This document shows positions 11,067 through 22,608 of a DNA stretch of 64,000 nucleotides, piece by piece. The notes beneath the pieces were generated by a model. The model was not told the DNA's origin. It saw nothing but the letters and a program-made list of their open reading frames with translations, and searched no databases. Location of the stretch: assembly GCA_012932865.1 (NCBI GenBank), contig SAXG01000010.1, positions 1,054,001 through 1,118,000 of the forward strand. Reading direction: 5' to 3'. The first letter of the stretch is position 1; each line of letters opens with the position of its first letter. The translations under genes and the position numbers were made by a program. The stretch comes from Amylostereum areolatum (lineage: Eukaryota > Basidiomycota > Agaricomycetes > Russulales > Stereaceae).

Positions 11067-11537
11067 GTGTCATCTCCTCCTCCTTCCTCTTTTGTCTTCA
11101 CACACCGGGCCGGGAGCTGCCCTCGTCGACAACGTTCCGGATTCGTCGCGTAAAATCTTCCCATCCACTTCCCGTTTAGGTTAGCGTGTGGGGGTGCTCC
11201 CTGAGGCTGCACGCCGATTTTCTCTTTCTTCTTCTTCGCATAGTGGTTGCATGAGGTTGTGACTGGGGTCTGTAGAAGAAGAGTATGAGCGGGACAACTT
11301 CTGGCACGTCGCAACGGAGTGGAAAATAGGTGGAAGTTCAGGAAGGAGTGGTCACCATAAGGTTCGGGTTGTCTATGGGTTTTGAGATGTGCGGGCACCA
11401 ATCACTAGTCTACTGCCTGGTCTTGTTGATTATTATGCTATGTCATGAGTATTTTCTGCACGCAGATAGTTTATTTCATGGAGATGCATTCGTAGGTGCG
11501 AGACCAGGGAGTGCGCGGAGCGCGGTGGTATAGGAAT
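11067..11537. other. Intergenic gap
   Basis: Between the TIR element and the helicase fragment region. A minus frame of 117 codons (11401-11048) runs into the TIR element and shows no domain. Nothing convincing is seen. Confidence 0.35.
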
Positions 11538-11710
11538 TTGCGCAAACGCGGTTGCGTCATCGATTCAGCCCGATTAGGACGAGAAAAATAACGGCACGTG
11601 ATGTGAGCCGGGAAGACGTCGCGAAGTCGCGCTCGATTGCGATAGACGCGCCCATCGCCTCCGCCTTTCCTACACTCTACGACATACAGCCACAGAATTT
11701 TGCTCTGGTT

Positions 11711-12044
11711 ATGGATACGGAGGACCCAGATGACTCTTCTCTCTACCGCCCGATATCTGCTCTTTCGGCCGCTTTTCTTGAGAAGCTTGACAGCATCTCG
11801 TTCACTGCCGCGGACCGGCGCGGAGAACATGCAACTCGCCTACGGCCTCATTTATTCGGCTTGCACGATACCGCTACGCGAAGATCAACTCCTGGCAGTG
11901 GCACACTACCACGAAGGTCTTGACACTGTGCTCGTCGCTTGCACGGGATCCGGCAAAACTATGCAAATCATCATCGCGGCGCTCATGAATCCCCCGGGGG
12001 AAATCGTCCTCGTCATGTCAATGGAGTGTCAGAACGAGAGGTAG
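11711..12044 (+). pseudogene. RecQ-like helicase N-terminal fragment, frameshifted and truncated
   Basis: The plus strand encodes MDTEDPDDSSLYRPISALSA and then, after a one-base frame change near 11815-11830, GLIYSACTIPLREDQLLAVA, the Walker A motif VLVACTGSGKT, and GEIVLVMSM. The order (Q-motif-like LREDQ, then ATP-binding loop, then VLVMS before the usual conserved segment) matches RecQ-type DNA helicases common in Agaricomycetes. The frame ends at 12044, so the DEAH box and helicase C domain are absent. The frame change and truncation make it a relic. The sequence after 12050 is unrelated and leads into the hairpin. Confidence 0.65.
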
Positions 12045-12258
12045 AAGCGGGGGACGTGTCAAGGCTGTATGAGAGAGTCGGAGTGCTTGGGATGGAAGAT
12101 GACCTAGAGTCCGGGGTCCTGAGGAAGCTCACAGCGAGAGGTGTTGGCGGCTGTGAGAGATTCTCGGGAGGTAGCAGAGAGGGACTGTCTGAGAACCTGG
12201 AGTTCAAAGAAACAAAACTATCAGATGTTATTAGTGGTAGAGGCTTCAGCGGCTTGCA

Positions 12259-12744
12259 CCGCGGGCAGAAGTCCATTTTTTCGGAGTCGAAATGTATTCG
12301 AAACGGGCGACGAAAGTACAAATACCAATCATGTTTTTACCTGGACAAAACACATTCCAAACATGTCCTTTCAGGCACATGTTCCTGCCTCGTGTACCCT
12401 CCTAAAACTTGAGGTTTCCACCATGGGCAGCTATGAGTTTGAAATAAAGCCTTTTAGGACAACATTCTCCCTAAATTAAGCAGTTAGAAACCGGTTCCCC
12501 AAGGAGAATCAGTTTCGATTAGGAAAAGATCTGCCAAAAATTGCCCTGAAGCTTCTAATTTCAGATCAATCACTGCTCGTGGCGGAAATTTCTAGTTTTG
12601 GAAGGGTACATGAGGCAGGAACATGTGCATGAGAGGACATGTTTGGAATGTGTTTTGTCCAGGTAAAAACACGATTGGTATTTGTACTTTCGTCGCTCGT
12701 TTCGAATGCATTTCGACTCCGAAAAAATGGACTTCCGCCCGCGG
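12259..12744. repeat. Long hairpin: 151-bp inverted repeat arms, ~184-bp loop
   Basis: The left arm 12259-12409 and the right arm 12594-12744 are reverse complements at about 90% or better. Both contain ccattttttcggagtcgaaa, gtacaaataccaatc, and ttttacctggacaaaacaca. A transcript crossing this region would fold into a long stem. The loop has no open frame of note. It may be a foldback transposon or a source of double-stranded RNA. Confidence 0.85.
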
Positions 12745-13040
12745 TGTTGGGTGACTTAGGCGGCTTGGGCGGCTTGGGTCAGGGCTGCTTTGGTCTTCGC
12801 TCTCTTTGCTTTGGTAGTTTGACCTCGACAGTGGGAGAAAACGTGTCATCCACGTGTGTGAAGAAAGAAGCGTTTCCTGGTTTCGAAGGTAGTTCAGTCC
12901 GTTGATCTTGGGTGGAAGACGTGTTCATGGTTGCAGCAGTGAAACTGAAAGGCGCGTCGCGCGCGCGACGCGGCGCCCGGGCTCATCACGTGCAGTTATT
13001 TTTCTCGCCCATATCGGGTCAAATTAATGCGTTTGCGCAA

Positions 13041-13474
13041 ACGCCTATCAACGCCCGACGAATTCTACCAGTCTTTAACAGAACACTACCTGCTCGTCTC
13101 GTCAGTGTTCGTTAAAGACTCGGCCTCCAGTCCACGCAAAAGCGCTGTGCGGCGGTAAAGATCACGTGATCTCTGCTACAAGGCATCGCGTTTCCAGTGT
13201 CCACGTTCTGCTTCACGGAGTTCCACACGCATCCTGATGCCGACAGGCGGTTTCGTGTGGATAATTCGTACACAGGTACAGCGCCGCTATGATACAGATA
13301 GAATACATGAGCAGTGGTGAATATCCGAAGCCCCTCACGATTTGGGAAGGTCGCCTTCTTCACCGAGTCTGCCACTGCAATACATCACATCAGCCCATCA
13401 CGCACGCGCAAGATTGAAAGCCTAAACACGGCCGGAGTAGATACCTTATGCAAGATATATCAAAACTTCAACCG
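13041..13474. other. Gap downstream of the first CPxC gene
   Basis: A minus frame of 87 codons (13375-13112) exists but has no recognised domain and no joined exon. The rest is the 3' flank of the gene that ends at 13475. Confidence 0.35.
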
Positions 13475-14607
13475 TCATATATAAGGAACTTTACCCTCGC
13501 ACATCGGACACCGCTCGTGCCAATACCGCGTGAAGTCAAAGGAAGGAAGGAACGCGTGGTATTTCCGCATGGAGGTGACCATGGCGTCAGGAGACTTCCC
13601 GCACGTGTGCGCCTTGACCATGGCGTGGTAAAGGGCCTTGCCGTCGCTGAGGAAGACACGGTTCGGTTTGATGATGAGGCCGCGCGCGAGGCGGAGGTCG
13701 ACCCATGTTTTGGTCGCATCGTCGAGGAGGCCTTCTTCTTTCGTCTGGATGTACGTTTCTATAGATGGAAGGATGGGTTTGGGAGGCACGAGCCAGGAGA
13801 CAGTGTCGGGCTTTCCGTGAGTGCACATATAGGCTTCTTGGATTTCGGTGTGGCGTTCGAAGGTCATGGTGTGCCCTTCGTCGCTGGACGGGGGATCATC
13901 CAGTTCCATGCTCACGTCGTTGTCGGCGGAGGCAGAGGCAGGGGGGTTGCCATCGGGGGGTTGTACAGCTGACAGCTTGGACGTTGTGACTTGGGGTGGA
14001 CCTTCGTCGGGTTCGCTGTCCGAGATCACGATCACTTCGCGCTCGAGTTTTGCTTTCGGTTGCGAGCCTGTAAGTACACAGGGCAAGGTCAGCTTTACAG
14101 ATCTCTAGACGAAAATGAATACAAGGAACCTGGTTGGTGAACTCCGTAAGCTAACATAACGGTGGCGGAAGTCAAACATCGAGCTCTGCGGTGGCAGGAA
14201 GCGCACAGCTCACGCGGGCTAATGTTGACGGTGAAAGAGTCGAGTCGGTCGACGACGTTGTCCCACGTCTCCGGAAGGATCTCCAACATACCAGCCGATT
14301 CGCGGGCCTTGTCGATGGCGCAGAGTCGTATAGAACGGTCTGGCACATGTAGAAGGCTATCTTCGGTCGCCCTACGGACCATCGCGAGGACAGCCTGCCG
14401 ATATGATGTTCGCCACGGCGGAGAAAAAGCGAGAATGCATTTATTTAAAAAGCGAAGGCGATGGTGAGCCCGGGTCGGGACTAGGCTATGATGAACACGT
14501 ACCCGGTAGGAGGGCTTGCGTGGGACGAGGAACTTGCGATCCTGGAAGACCATGATGAATTGTGCGTTAGGGCCCTGACTGGCGTCGAGAGGGGCTGGTG
14601 CGGACAT
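13475..14607 (-). CDS. CPxC-family hypothetical protein, copy 1
   Basis: Function unknown. Three exons (14607-14503, 14394-14214, 14067-13475) with phases 0 and 1 give 292 aa. Exons 1-2 encode the N-terminal module: FIMVFQDRKFLVPRKPSYR, then AVLAMVRRATEDSL, then EILPETWDNVVDRLDSFTVN. An acidic, SUMO-interaction-like stretch follows (EVIVISDSEPDEG), then a low-complexity linker. The C-terminal domain has VSWLVPPKPILP, DGKALYHAMVKAHTCGKS and the terminal FTRYWHERCPMCEGK. The CPxC near the end occurs in every full copy and could bind a metal or form a disulfide. Copies 2 and 3 lie 5-8 kb away on the same strand. Confidence 0.85.
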
Positions 14608-14971
14608 GACTAGAGGAGAGGACTCAACCTGGACTGAAGAAAAAAGCGGGGGGAGGGGTATATAAGTTTTCGGGACCCCGACTCAAAGGCGGTGAGCTTG
14701 AGCTGGGCGCACGACGGCGCCTCTTCTATTGCGATACTCGGGGAGACGGATAGGGATGGCGCAGGCCGCCGCCTGGTTTGGTATCTTCGGCGGTGCGACT
14801 TTGAGGGAGTTGGATCAGCCCTGCGCGAGTTCCTTCGCGATCCTCGATGCACACTCTTGTGAAAGACGTTCATGAGCAGTGCAATAGCATTTTATATACA
14901 CTCTACACAGTCAGAATCAAGAAAGGTGCGATTTCCCGAAAGAAAATAGATTCTTGCATTGCCCTACCTGA
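14608..14971. other. 5' flank of CPxC copy 1
   Basis: About 360 nt upstream of the start codon and downstream of the next minus-strand gene. No further coding signal. It likely contains the promoter. Confidence 0.4.
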
Positions 14972-16824
14972 TCACGGCGCAAATGGCTCTGGTCTCGCGA
15001 ACTGCTGCGGATCAGAACACGAGGGCATGCAACATAGGGGGCATGCCGGCCACTCTCGGAAACTGCACTTCAGTGTCAGAAATCGAAAAATGGTGATGCC
15101 AGATGGCGATGAGAGGGAACATAATTGGCACACCTCCAGAATCGACATGCCGTCCTCGACAAGTCCTACACGCAGCTCCGAGCTCTCTCGCAGATCCCTC
15201 GGCAGAGACACGCGGGTCTCCACGTATGGAAGTGTGGCCTCTCTCAGTTCGTTTGGCTCCCCAAACCACACGCCCAGTTTGAGTCGCTCAGACGCCGAGG
15301 CTGTTCCGTCCACGACGCGCGAGGCTTCGCCCAGTCTGCCCTCTCGTTCTTTCTGCCGTGCGACCTTGACACGAACGGGGTGGAAATCGCACACCGTCGC
15401 ATACCAACGACTGTCGCGCAGCTCCGGCGTCTCCCAGCAGAAACGCGAACGGCAGAGGTTCGACCCCATCGTCGCGCCCTGGAAAACGCGCGAATGCATC
15501 GCCCACGCCTCCCACTCCACCCAGAGCGACGCGTGTTCGAAAGCGTTGCCCTCTTCGTCGAGTGCCAATGTTTGCAGTCCCGCGAAGTCAACGATGTGGA
15601 CGAATTCCCGCCACGCGCCCTGTCGCGGCTGCACGTTGTAGCTGACGACGAAGATGGACGCGTCGTTCATGGCACGGAAAGGGGTGGCGTTCATAACGGG
15701 GTCCGGCGGGGTGTTGCAGTAGATGTCCGCGCGGTGAAACTCGGACCCGGAGGATAAGAGAGGGAGGCCAAGGGTCATCTCGACGCTGCCGTCGATCCGG
15801 AAGACGTGCAGAACGGCGGGGCTTGTAAAGTCTTCCGGCTTCAGAAGGCGCACGGTCGCGACCCAATCACGAGGTAGCAGACGTAAGGCTCTGATGTCCG
15901 TCAAGGTGTTCTGCATACGAGTCGTTAAGAACCGCGTGGTTGGCCGAGGATGCACTTGCCAAGACTTGCCATCGTCAATTGGTTTGTCCGCCAATCCCAG
16001 ATAACGCCGACGTTGTGTACTTGAAGCGCGGCGTGCATTCCTTGTATATGGATGCGCATGTGCTGAACAATGGCCGGGACATCGTCGAGTGCAGCAACCT
16101 CGACGACAAGAGAATATCTAGGCTGCGCCTTGGGGTGCAGCTCTCCTGAATGCATTGTTAATGCACAGATTCTCCATTTGCTGGGGTCTCCTCTACTCAA
16201 ACATAAGTTACAAACAAAGGAAGTCCTATACGGCGCACTCACGGCATCTGGTTGACAGATATGAGAAGGTTTTGCTGGACGTCCACGGCAGATGTACCAG
16301 AGCCGACTTCGGGCACACTGGTTTTCATTGAGAGGGCCGGAATATTGCGAAGCCCAGAAGGGAGTCTGACGAGAGTGAATAGGGGGGATTCGAAGTGTGT
16401 GAGGACGACGTGTCTAGAGAAGAGCTTGACGTAGCGTTTCGGCCGCCGGTAGGCTTCAAACCCGAGGTTCATGGTGATACGTTCTCTCCAAGATAGAGTA
16501 TCCCAGCAGCGTTGATACTCGACAAGCCTATAAATGCGCGAGGAGGTCCCCATATAACATGCCGGATGCCCATCTTGCATGCCACACCGAACGAGCGCGA
16601 GGCGGTAATGTAAAGTCGCGGAGCCGGAGACAATGCCATTGAGATGCATGCATACCTACATGAGTCAGTTAGCACCAATCGAACATCTCGAGTACTTCGC
16701 ACGGCGCACCTGTAAACATCTCACCAGGTCACCAACATCTAGCATCGACAGGATTTTGAGGACGAGTTCTGGGGGGATTCCTACGAGCGAAGCGGCTGAA
16801 GCGGATCGTGTTAGGGATGCTTGA
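14972..16824 (-). CDS. F-box protein (Agaricomycete family), 5' end unresolved
   Basis: Probable SCF adaptor. The F-box is read at about 16800-16710: GIPPELVLKILSMLDVGDLV then RCLQ. Further exons are 16655-16243 (VCMHLNGIVSGSATLHYRLA, a family hallmark), 16192-15970 (RICALTMHSGELHPKAQPRY, VGVIWDWRTNQL) and 15910 onward (LPRDWVATVRLLKPEDF, FVVSYNVQPRQGAWR). All phases agree. The intron 15969-15911 starts with GCAAGT, so it is a GC-AG intron. The frame ends at 14972, but a last intron from GTGTGCC near 15155 to TGCAG near 15086 would give a shorter C-terminus ending at 15012. The true start lies in an unidentified 5' exon, because the F-box frame is closed upstream without an ATG. Confidence 0.75.
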
Positions 16825-17236
16825 TGGCGAGAAGGAATTCGAAAGATACACGTTTTTCATATCCTCCTCCTGCGATCTCTTTGGTAGACGGTGGAAACTG
16901 GGCCTCGCAGGCCATCGATGAACATGAACAATGAACGTAACGTTCAACGTTTCAACGAAAAGTTGAAGCCGAGAACGAAGCGCATCACGTGCACGGTCCT
17001 TTCCGTCGTTCCGCGATGCCGTTTCTGCCGCGCCCACCAGCGGGTCTGAATTGCTAGACCCAACGACCGGTGAAAGTCCTACTAACCTGAAATTCGGCGT
17101 AGTGGGGTATGTGAGGGTACCGTTTGCGGCGTGGATCGACTATGAAGGGTCGGTCCGAGAATATAGATTGTCATGGATGGATGTACATCTGAGTTGACTC
17201 CGATTGATGAAGCCTCTCCCCCGCCGTCCCTCAAAT

Positions 17237-18947
17237 TCAATAGCAGCCCTGTCTACTAAATCCGACAAAGGGTACTACCTTTCTGAGATCCTCTACCCAG
17301 CTCTCTTCTTTACACACCTCCAGAACGCGCACCTCACGAAGACCGAACCCAAGCTCTCGTCTCGCCTGCAGACACCGGACGAGAGCTGCGAGCCCTCCAA
17401 CGTCATCGGCCTCCACGCAATGGTCTCCCATTCCAGGCGGCAGGTAATTGATGCACAGCGCCTCGAGATTTGGGAGGAGGCACCCAGCCTCCTCAGGCTC
17501 CCCTGACCTCGGCGCTCCCAGCAAGGGCAAAATCTCACTCAAGGTATCCTCCACAGTGCAAATCCGCCGCACGGCCGTCATCTCTCGGAACAGCATCTCC
17601 CACGCACGCCGCGACTGACTCGGTTGGACGTCCAAACAGAGGTCGACGACTTCGGACAGGTGCACGCGGTAGAGCACCGGATCCACGTGCACGTCGTGCT
17701 GAGAGGGAGCAGCAGCCCAGTCTGTGGACCACCGGAAGAAACGGGACGGGGTAGGGATTACGTTGCGGGCGACGGGGGTGGGGGTCGAGGAAGAGGGCCA
17801 AGGCGACGCCCAAATACCGATGGATACGGCTATGATGGACGAATCTGCGTCCTGAGCAACGAATCGGAAGGAAAGCGCGTGGGGGGGATGCGACGCGCCA
17901 GCGTGTTCGGACACGCAATCGGAGAGATGGTCACTGACGACGTAGTCGCGAAGTTTGTCGGAGGGAAGGTCCACGGCGAGCGTCGCGGACGGCGGGAGCA
18001 CGATTTGGGTCGCGAAGTAGGCGCTTTCGGACGCGCGGCGGTGCCGCTTGTCTGCGCAGATGACCACTCGTTCGAGAGAGGAGGGGATGCGGATGCGCTC
18101 GGGATCCACACCCGTCACGGGCCCTGCGAGGCGCATGTTCTCGAACACGATTTCGCGCGCGTTGGTTATCTTTTCGAGGAAGAGGTTCAGGTTGGAGCGA
18201 GTCGGGGACGGGAAGTATGACGCATGCGACGTATATGCGATTCGGACGTGGGTGAGTTGGTCCATGGCACGTATGGGCAAGCGTGTGAAGTTTGGGTCGT
18301 CGACGAGTGTGAGCGAGGTTAATGTTGGTATTTCCATGGTGATAGGGGTAGAAAATGGCTCTCCAGAAGGTTGGAACCAGTGATGGTACATTATCTCGAG
18401 CGAGCTGATGGGAAACTGGGGTTTGGGTTCGAGGTAGAAGGGCAAACATCTGTCGTTGGCGACCAAAAGCTTCAACGACAGAGGCTTGTCCTGAGAGCGT
18501 TCTATCATTCTCGAAGCGCACGTCTTCGACATGGCAGTAAACTCAATGCGCGTCCACAGCGAAGCGGTGTTCAGCGCGAGCTATGTAAGGACGCTCAGCT
18601 CAGCCCGTGCTGGCAACGTTTACAAAAAGCGTACTCACCATGCGCCATTTCCGGCAAACGTGCGTGAGCCTGATCCACCCGATATCGTACGTAGTGAGAT
18701 TATACCGAGAGGAATTTTCTTCGTTCTGCACGAGTCGTTGGGGGTACACGTCGCGGGTCGCGAAGAATATCTCCAGCAAGATCTCAGGAGGGAGCCGCGT
18801 TGAAGGGTGTACGACGGCGCTGCACCGCTCGACCAGTGCGAGGACTTCTTTGAGAGCTTCCGCTTCTTTTTGAAAGTCTTTCCAGCTGAGCCCGGCGTTG
18901 ATGGCATCCTCTGGTTCGGTGAGACACCGCGCGCGGGCGGCGGACAT
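17237..18947 (-). CDS. F-box protein
   Basis: Two exons (18947-18639 and 18580-17237, phase 0) give 550 aa. The N-terminus is helical (DFQKEAEALKEVLALVE, coiled coil at about residues 24-42). The F-box follows at about 49-103: STRLPPEILLEIFFATRD and WIRLTHVCRKWRM, then ALNTASLWTRIEF across the junction. The remainder (SLKLLVANDRCLPF, SLTLVDDPNFTRLPI, LTHVRIAYTS) looks like irregular leucine-rich repeats, as in many mushroom F-box proteins that select ubiquitylation targets. An in-frame ATG nine codons upstream (18974) is an alternative start. The gene sits between another F-box gene and a CPxC-family gene on the same strand. Confidence 0.85.
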
Positions 18948-18974
18948 CCAGAACTCCCTTAGAAAGAGAAACAC

Positions 18975-19497
18975 GAATCATGCAAACAACATGTTCAACG
19001 TTAGCGTAATACATAGCGGCAGTTTGATGACTGAACATACTTCGCTGCCGTTCTCTTCATCTAGTTGGACTTCAGTGGAGTTGGATGTGCTGGCGCCGGG
19101 CAAGGTTCGTGACAAGCGTGATGTTGACGTTTGCACACGTACAGTAACGTGGTGACCGAACGCGACCGTGACATTCACGGCCCTGCTCTGGTACTAGACT
19201 ACATACTACCGTACTTCATACTTGGTACAGTAGACGGTCCGCAGGCTACATATCTGGGTTTTGAGATGTTAGTACGCCTACGTATCATATGGCCCCGTGT
19301 TATGCTCCAAAGTGTCAACGTCACGATCTACGTTCAGACAACCTTCAGAGCCACGGCGATTCCGACGCGTTCTCCGATGGAGGATGCATCGGAACTCTTT
19401 CATATTCGGAGTGTTCGAAACTAATAGCAAGAAGCAACCTGCGAGCCCGTCAGTCACATCCACCCAGTCGAGATGACACCAGCGCTTACAAAATGCG
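18975..19497. other. Intergenic gap
   Basis: About 520 nt between the F-box gene start and the end of CPxC copy 2. Only short shadow frames are seen. Confidence 0.4.
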
Positions 19498-20848
19498 CTA
19501 ATCCGCACGACGGCAGGTAGGGCACTGGCGGACCCACAGCTTAACAAAATCCCTGCTAGGACAAAGGTACTTCTCCCGCAGTTTCGCATACGAGGGCAGA
19601 GCCCCAGCATGCCCGGCGTGCGCCCAAACCATGGCCACACGCAGCGGCTCTCCGGGAGCCAGAATCGGCCGTTCGTCATCGTCGCGTCCGCGCAGACGAT
19701 GGTTCCCTACCCAGTGACGCTCGGGCTCGGTGAGCCCTTCCGCGTCAGAGTCGCGCAGGTACGCGCGGATGGCGTCGTGTTTATGAAGAGGAGGTGCGAG
19801 CCACGGTAGCCTGTTGTCCTTGAACCTCTTGCGCTGAGAGTCGATGAACTCAGCTTCGAGTTTGAGGTGCGAGGCAAGGGAGTGATTGCCCTCCCCATCC
19901 GCTGTGAGGGCGTTGCTGTCGATGTCTATCGCATCGTCAACGTCTGATTCATCCGAACCCTTAGCGGAAACGTCGGGTTCAACTTCTCGTTGCTGTCAAA
20001 GTAGTTAGATATATATTCAGAGAGGAAGATACGGGCCGCGAGAGGGTACTGATGAAATTATACCTTTCCTTTTTCCGGGTCAGTCGGTTTGGCGCTGAGC
20101 TCCACAAACGCGTTGTTGACGATATCTTTCCTACGCCTGGAAGACGTCGGTTTGCCGATCTTTGGCGGTCCTTTCTTGTCGTGACCTGACGGCACGTCAT
20201 GACTGCTCGCCTTCCGCTTCTTCCCGCGAGAGGCTGGCGGAGCCGCGGCTACAGAGCCGCTAACCGGCGGGGATATTTGGGGAGACGGCGACCGGTCGTC
20301 CAGAGGGGTGTCGACAGTTAGAGCGGGGATGGAGCCGGTTGCAGGCGTTGCGTAGTCCTGCTTTTCGTCGTCAGATAGCATAATGATATCTGCTTCGAGT
20401 GGGTCTGCATGTGTGACGCGTGAATGAGTGAGGTTGTGAGCACACAAAAACATGACGCACCCGGGATTGATATCGTAAATTCAGTCAGATCCCTATGTAG
20501 CTCGCCCCATACATCGTCCGTGATCTCGACGAGCTGCGCTCCGTAGGCAGGGTGCTGTCCCATGAGCCGTATGTTCGCCGTCGCCGCGTTGCGTACTTCT
20601 GCCCGGGTCTTCGCGAGGTGTTTACGCGCTGTGGCCACCATGTCCTTCGCAGGGAGGTCAAATACTCGGATGGATGCCTGTGATACAGCACTCTGCCTTA
20701 CTGAATATGAATCAGACCGTGGAACGATCATGGGTGTAACACCCTTGTACTTCAATAGGATCGTGTTGCGGATGACGTCCCGCTTCTTGGACGCGTTGAA
20801 CGTGGAGGAATTTTGACTTTTGCGCCGGGAGGAAGAAGCGTTTGACAT
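19498..20848 (-). CDS. CPxC-family hypothetical protein, copy 2
   Basis: Function unknown. Four exons (20848-20702, 20644-20461, 20404-20064, 19992-19498) with phases 0, 1 and 0 give 388 aa. The N-terminal module reads ILLKYKGVTPMIVPRSDSYS, DMVATARKHLAKTRAEV and VEITDDVWGELHRDLTEFTI. The linker is acidic then basic: DIIMLSDDEKQ, then a lysine-rich GKKRKAS that may be a nuclear localisation signal. The C-terminal domain has LPWLAPPLHKHDAIRAYL, PGEPLRVAMVWAHAGHAG and ends LWVRQCPTCRRAD. The last exon has no internal start codon and is easily missed, but it joins in frame and matches copies 1, 3 and 4 along its length. Nuclear localisation is inferred only. Confidence 0.85.
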
Positions 20849-21206
20849 TTGTGAAGCCAGAGCGAGAGACGGGCCCGCGAGTCGCAGGACGAAATGAGTA
20901 TGTACGAGCGTGAAACCGAGGAGAACGATTGATGGGATGAGTTACGAAGTTCGCGGCTCGGACCGACGCGGGCCGGAAGGTCCCATTCGTCCACAGACGA
21001 AGTCGCTTCACCCTGTTCCCAAGAACCGTATTATCGTGTATATGTGCAAGAAAAAAGAAAAGAAAATCCGGGAAGATCGGAAGCCCAAAGACATTGTGAA
21101 GAAAACGGTACAAAGTACACAAATCTATATCCACTGCACCCGACAATGCCACGTTTGCAAAACTCGAGGTTTCGGCCAAGATACCTTTCCAATCCCACCA
21201 TACCAA

Positions 21207-22425
21207 CTAACTGACTTCGCGGGACCCACCGGCTACAGCGTTGACTGGCTGGTCCCAACAGGTTGGACACATCTCATGCCACGCGTACGAGAATGCTCGC
21301 GTCGGCCACAGACACTTCTTCCGCAGATTTTTCCAGGTGCGATTCCCCGACGCATGACCTTCGTGTGCAGCCATCATGGACTCGTACAGCTCCCTTCCCG
21401 GCGTGGGCATCGACCCCTTCTTCGATTTCCCGTATTTCATAAAGTGCCGGACCCGTCTGTTGATCCAGTTGATTTCGGTCCGAGAAAGCTTGTCGGCGTC
21501 GTCGCCGTCCGAGTAGACGTAGGCGCGGGCGGCGACGATGCGGTCTGTCGTTGGTACCAGCCACTGTGATTTCTTGGTCCATTTCGCCTCGAGGGCCTGG
21601 TGAGCCGCGAAGGAGGGGTATCCCATGTAATCCTGGCTCACGGTCATGAGAGAAAGCGAGAAATGGTCACGGACGTTGCGCACCGTGTTTTTTGACTTCG
21701 AGCTCGCCGCTCCCTTGGATCCTCCATGACGCTCCCAGTGAACTCTCTTTCTTGGAGGCTGCGAGACCTTGGCGGCGATCCTTCCACTGTATGTCCGAAT
21801 CCTATTGCGCTTTCTCGAGGCTGTGTCCGGTGGTGCGCTGCCGGACGCAGCGACGATCTCGAAATCCTCAGAGTCTTCTTCGTCTTCTTTGTCGTCAGAA
21901 TCGTCAGAATCGGACAGCTCGACAACGACCTCTTCCTCTTCCTCGCGGCGAGTGGCGGGGCCTGAGGGCAAAGATTTCAGCATTGTCTTCGACGAACATG
22001 AAAGGACCAAAAGTCGAATATGCAACGCACGGATCGCGACGGTGAACTCCGTCAGCCTGGGTTGGACCGACGCCCATACCTCCTTCGTGACCTGTGTGAG
22101 CTCATTCGGGTACTTCGGATGGAACGCGGTGATCTGAATATCGTCGTTCCGGGCCTGCTGGACTTCGGGGGCGCGGATGTTGCTCCGGGCAGACGCGATG
22201 ACATCCTAGGGTCGATCAGCTCGGCGGATGTTGTTCTAGGAAAGGAAGGGTGCGTACCTCGTACGCGTCTTTGCGCTTAACGATAAAAGGAAGCTCGCCT
22301 TCGTACTTCATCAAGATGGTGTCGTCATCGCTTTCGATGGCATTGGAAGATGCCGTGAACACAGGCGCTGTAGGAGAAGCCCGGGCGACTCTGCGAGTTC
22401 GTACGGAATACGATGCGGCAGGCAT
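21207..22425 (-). CDS. CPxC-family hypothetical protein, copy 3
   Basis: Function unknown. Three exons (22425-22258, 22205-22031, 21961-21207) with phases 0 and 1 give 365 aa. The N-terminal module reads TILMKYEGELPFIVKRKDAY, DVIASARSNIRAPEV and QVTKEVWASVQPRLTEFTVA. The linker is very acidic (EEEEEVVVELSDSDDSDD) and then basic (SRKRNRIR and PPRKRVHW), suggesting a nuclear protein. The C-terminal domain shows SQWLVPTTDRIVAARAYV, PGRELYESMMAAHEGHASG and ends FSYAWHEMCPTCWDQ plus a short tail. It is divided from copy 2 by only about 360 nt, consistent with tandem duplication. Confidence 0.87.
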
Positions 22426-22608
22426 GTGAGTGAGGTGGTGGTAAGGAGAGCAGCGAGCGGCGAGGTTGAGAGGTACATAAACACGAAGGACCTACAAAGC
22501 CGATGGACGAACGGGGAATGCCGGGCGCAACGGGTAATGTGGCACCAAATATATATGTAAGTACATGGACTCGTGGACCGAGGCTTACGCCACAGAGTCA
22601 CGAGGCGG

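Larger units (their letters stand above)
11538..13040. repeat. Outer inverted repeat pair (~65-75 bp) flanking the helicase fragment and hairpin
   Basis: The left copy (11538-11611) and the right copy (12976-13040, inverted) share ttgcgcaaacgc, a cccgat tract, cgagaaaaataac, the palindromic cacgtgat and a gagcccggg tail. The pair encloses the helicase pseudogene and the central hairpin. It could be the ends of a 1.5-kb DNA element, or inverted duplicate promoter segments. Evidence for mobility is weak because no target-site duplication was seen. Confidence 0.55.

Noticed and set aside
12259..12744. Reading the inverted repeat as a CRISPR-like or rho-independent terminator structure
   Set aside because: The host is a eukaryote, arms are 151 bp and single; it fits a foldback element better.
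15125..15757. A 210-codon plus frame opposite the F-box gene
   Set aside because: Antisense shadow; the minus strand carries family motifs with consistent splice phases.
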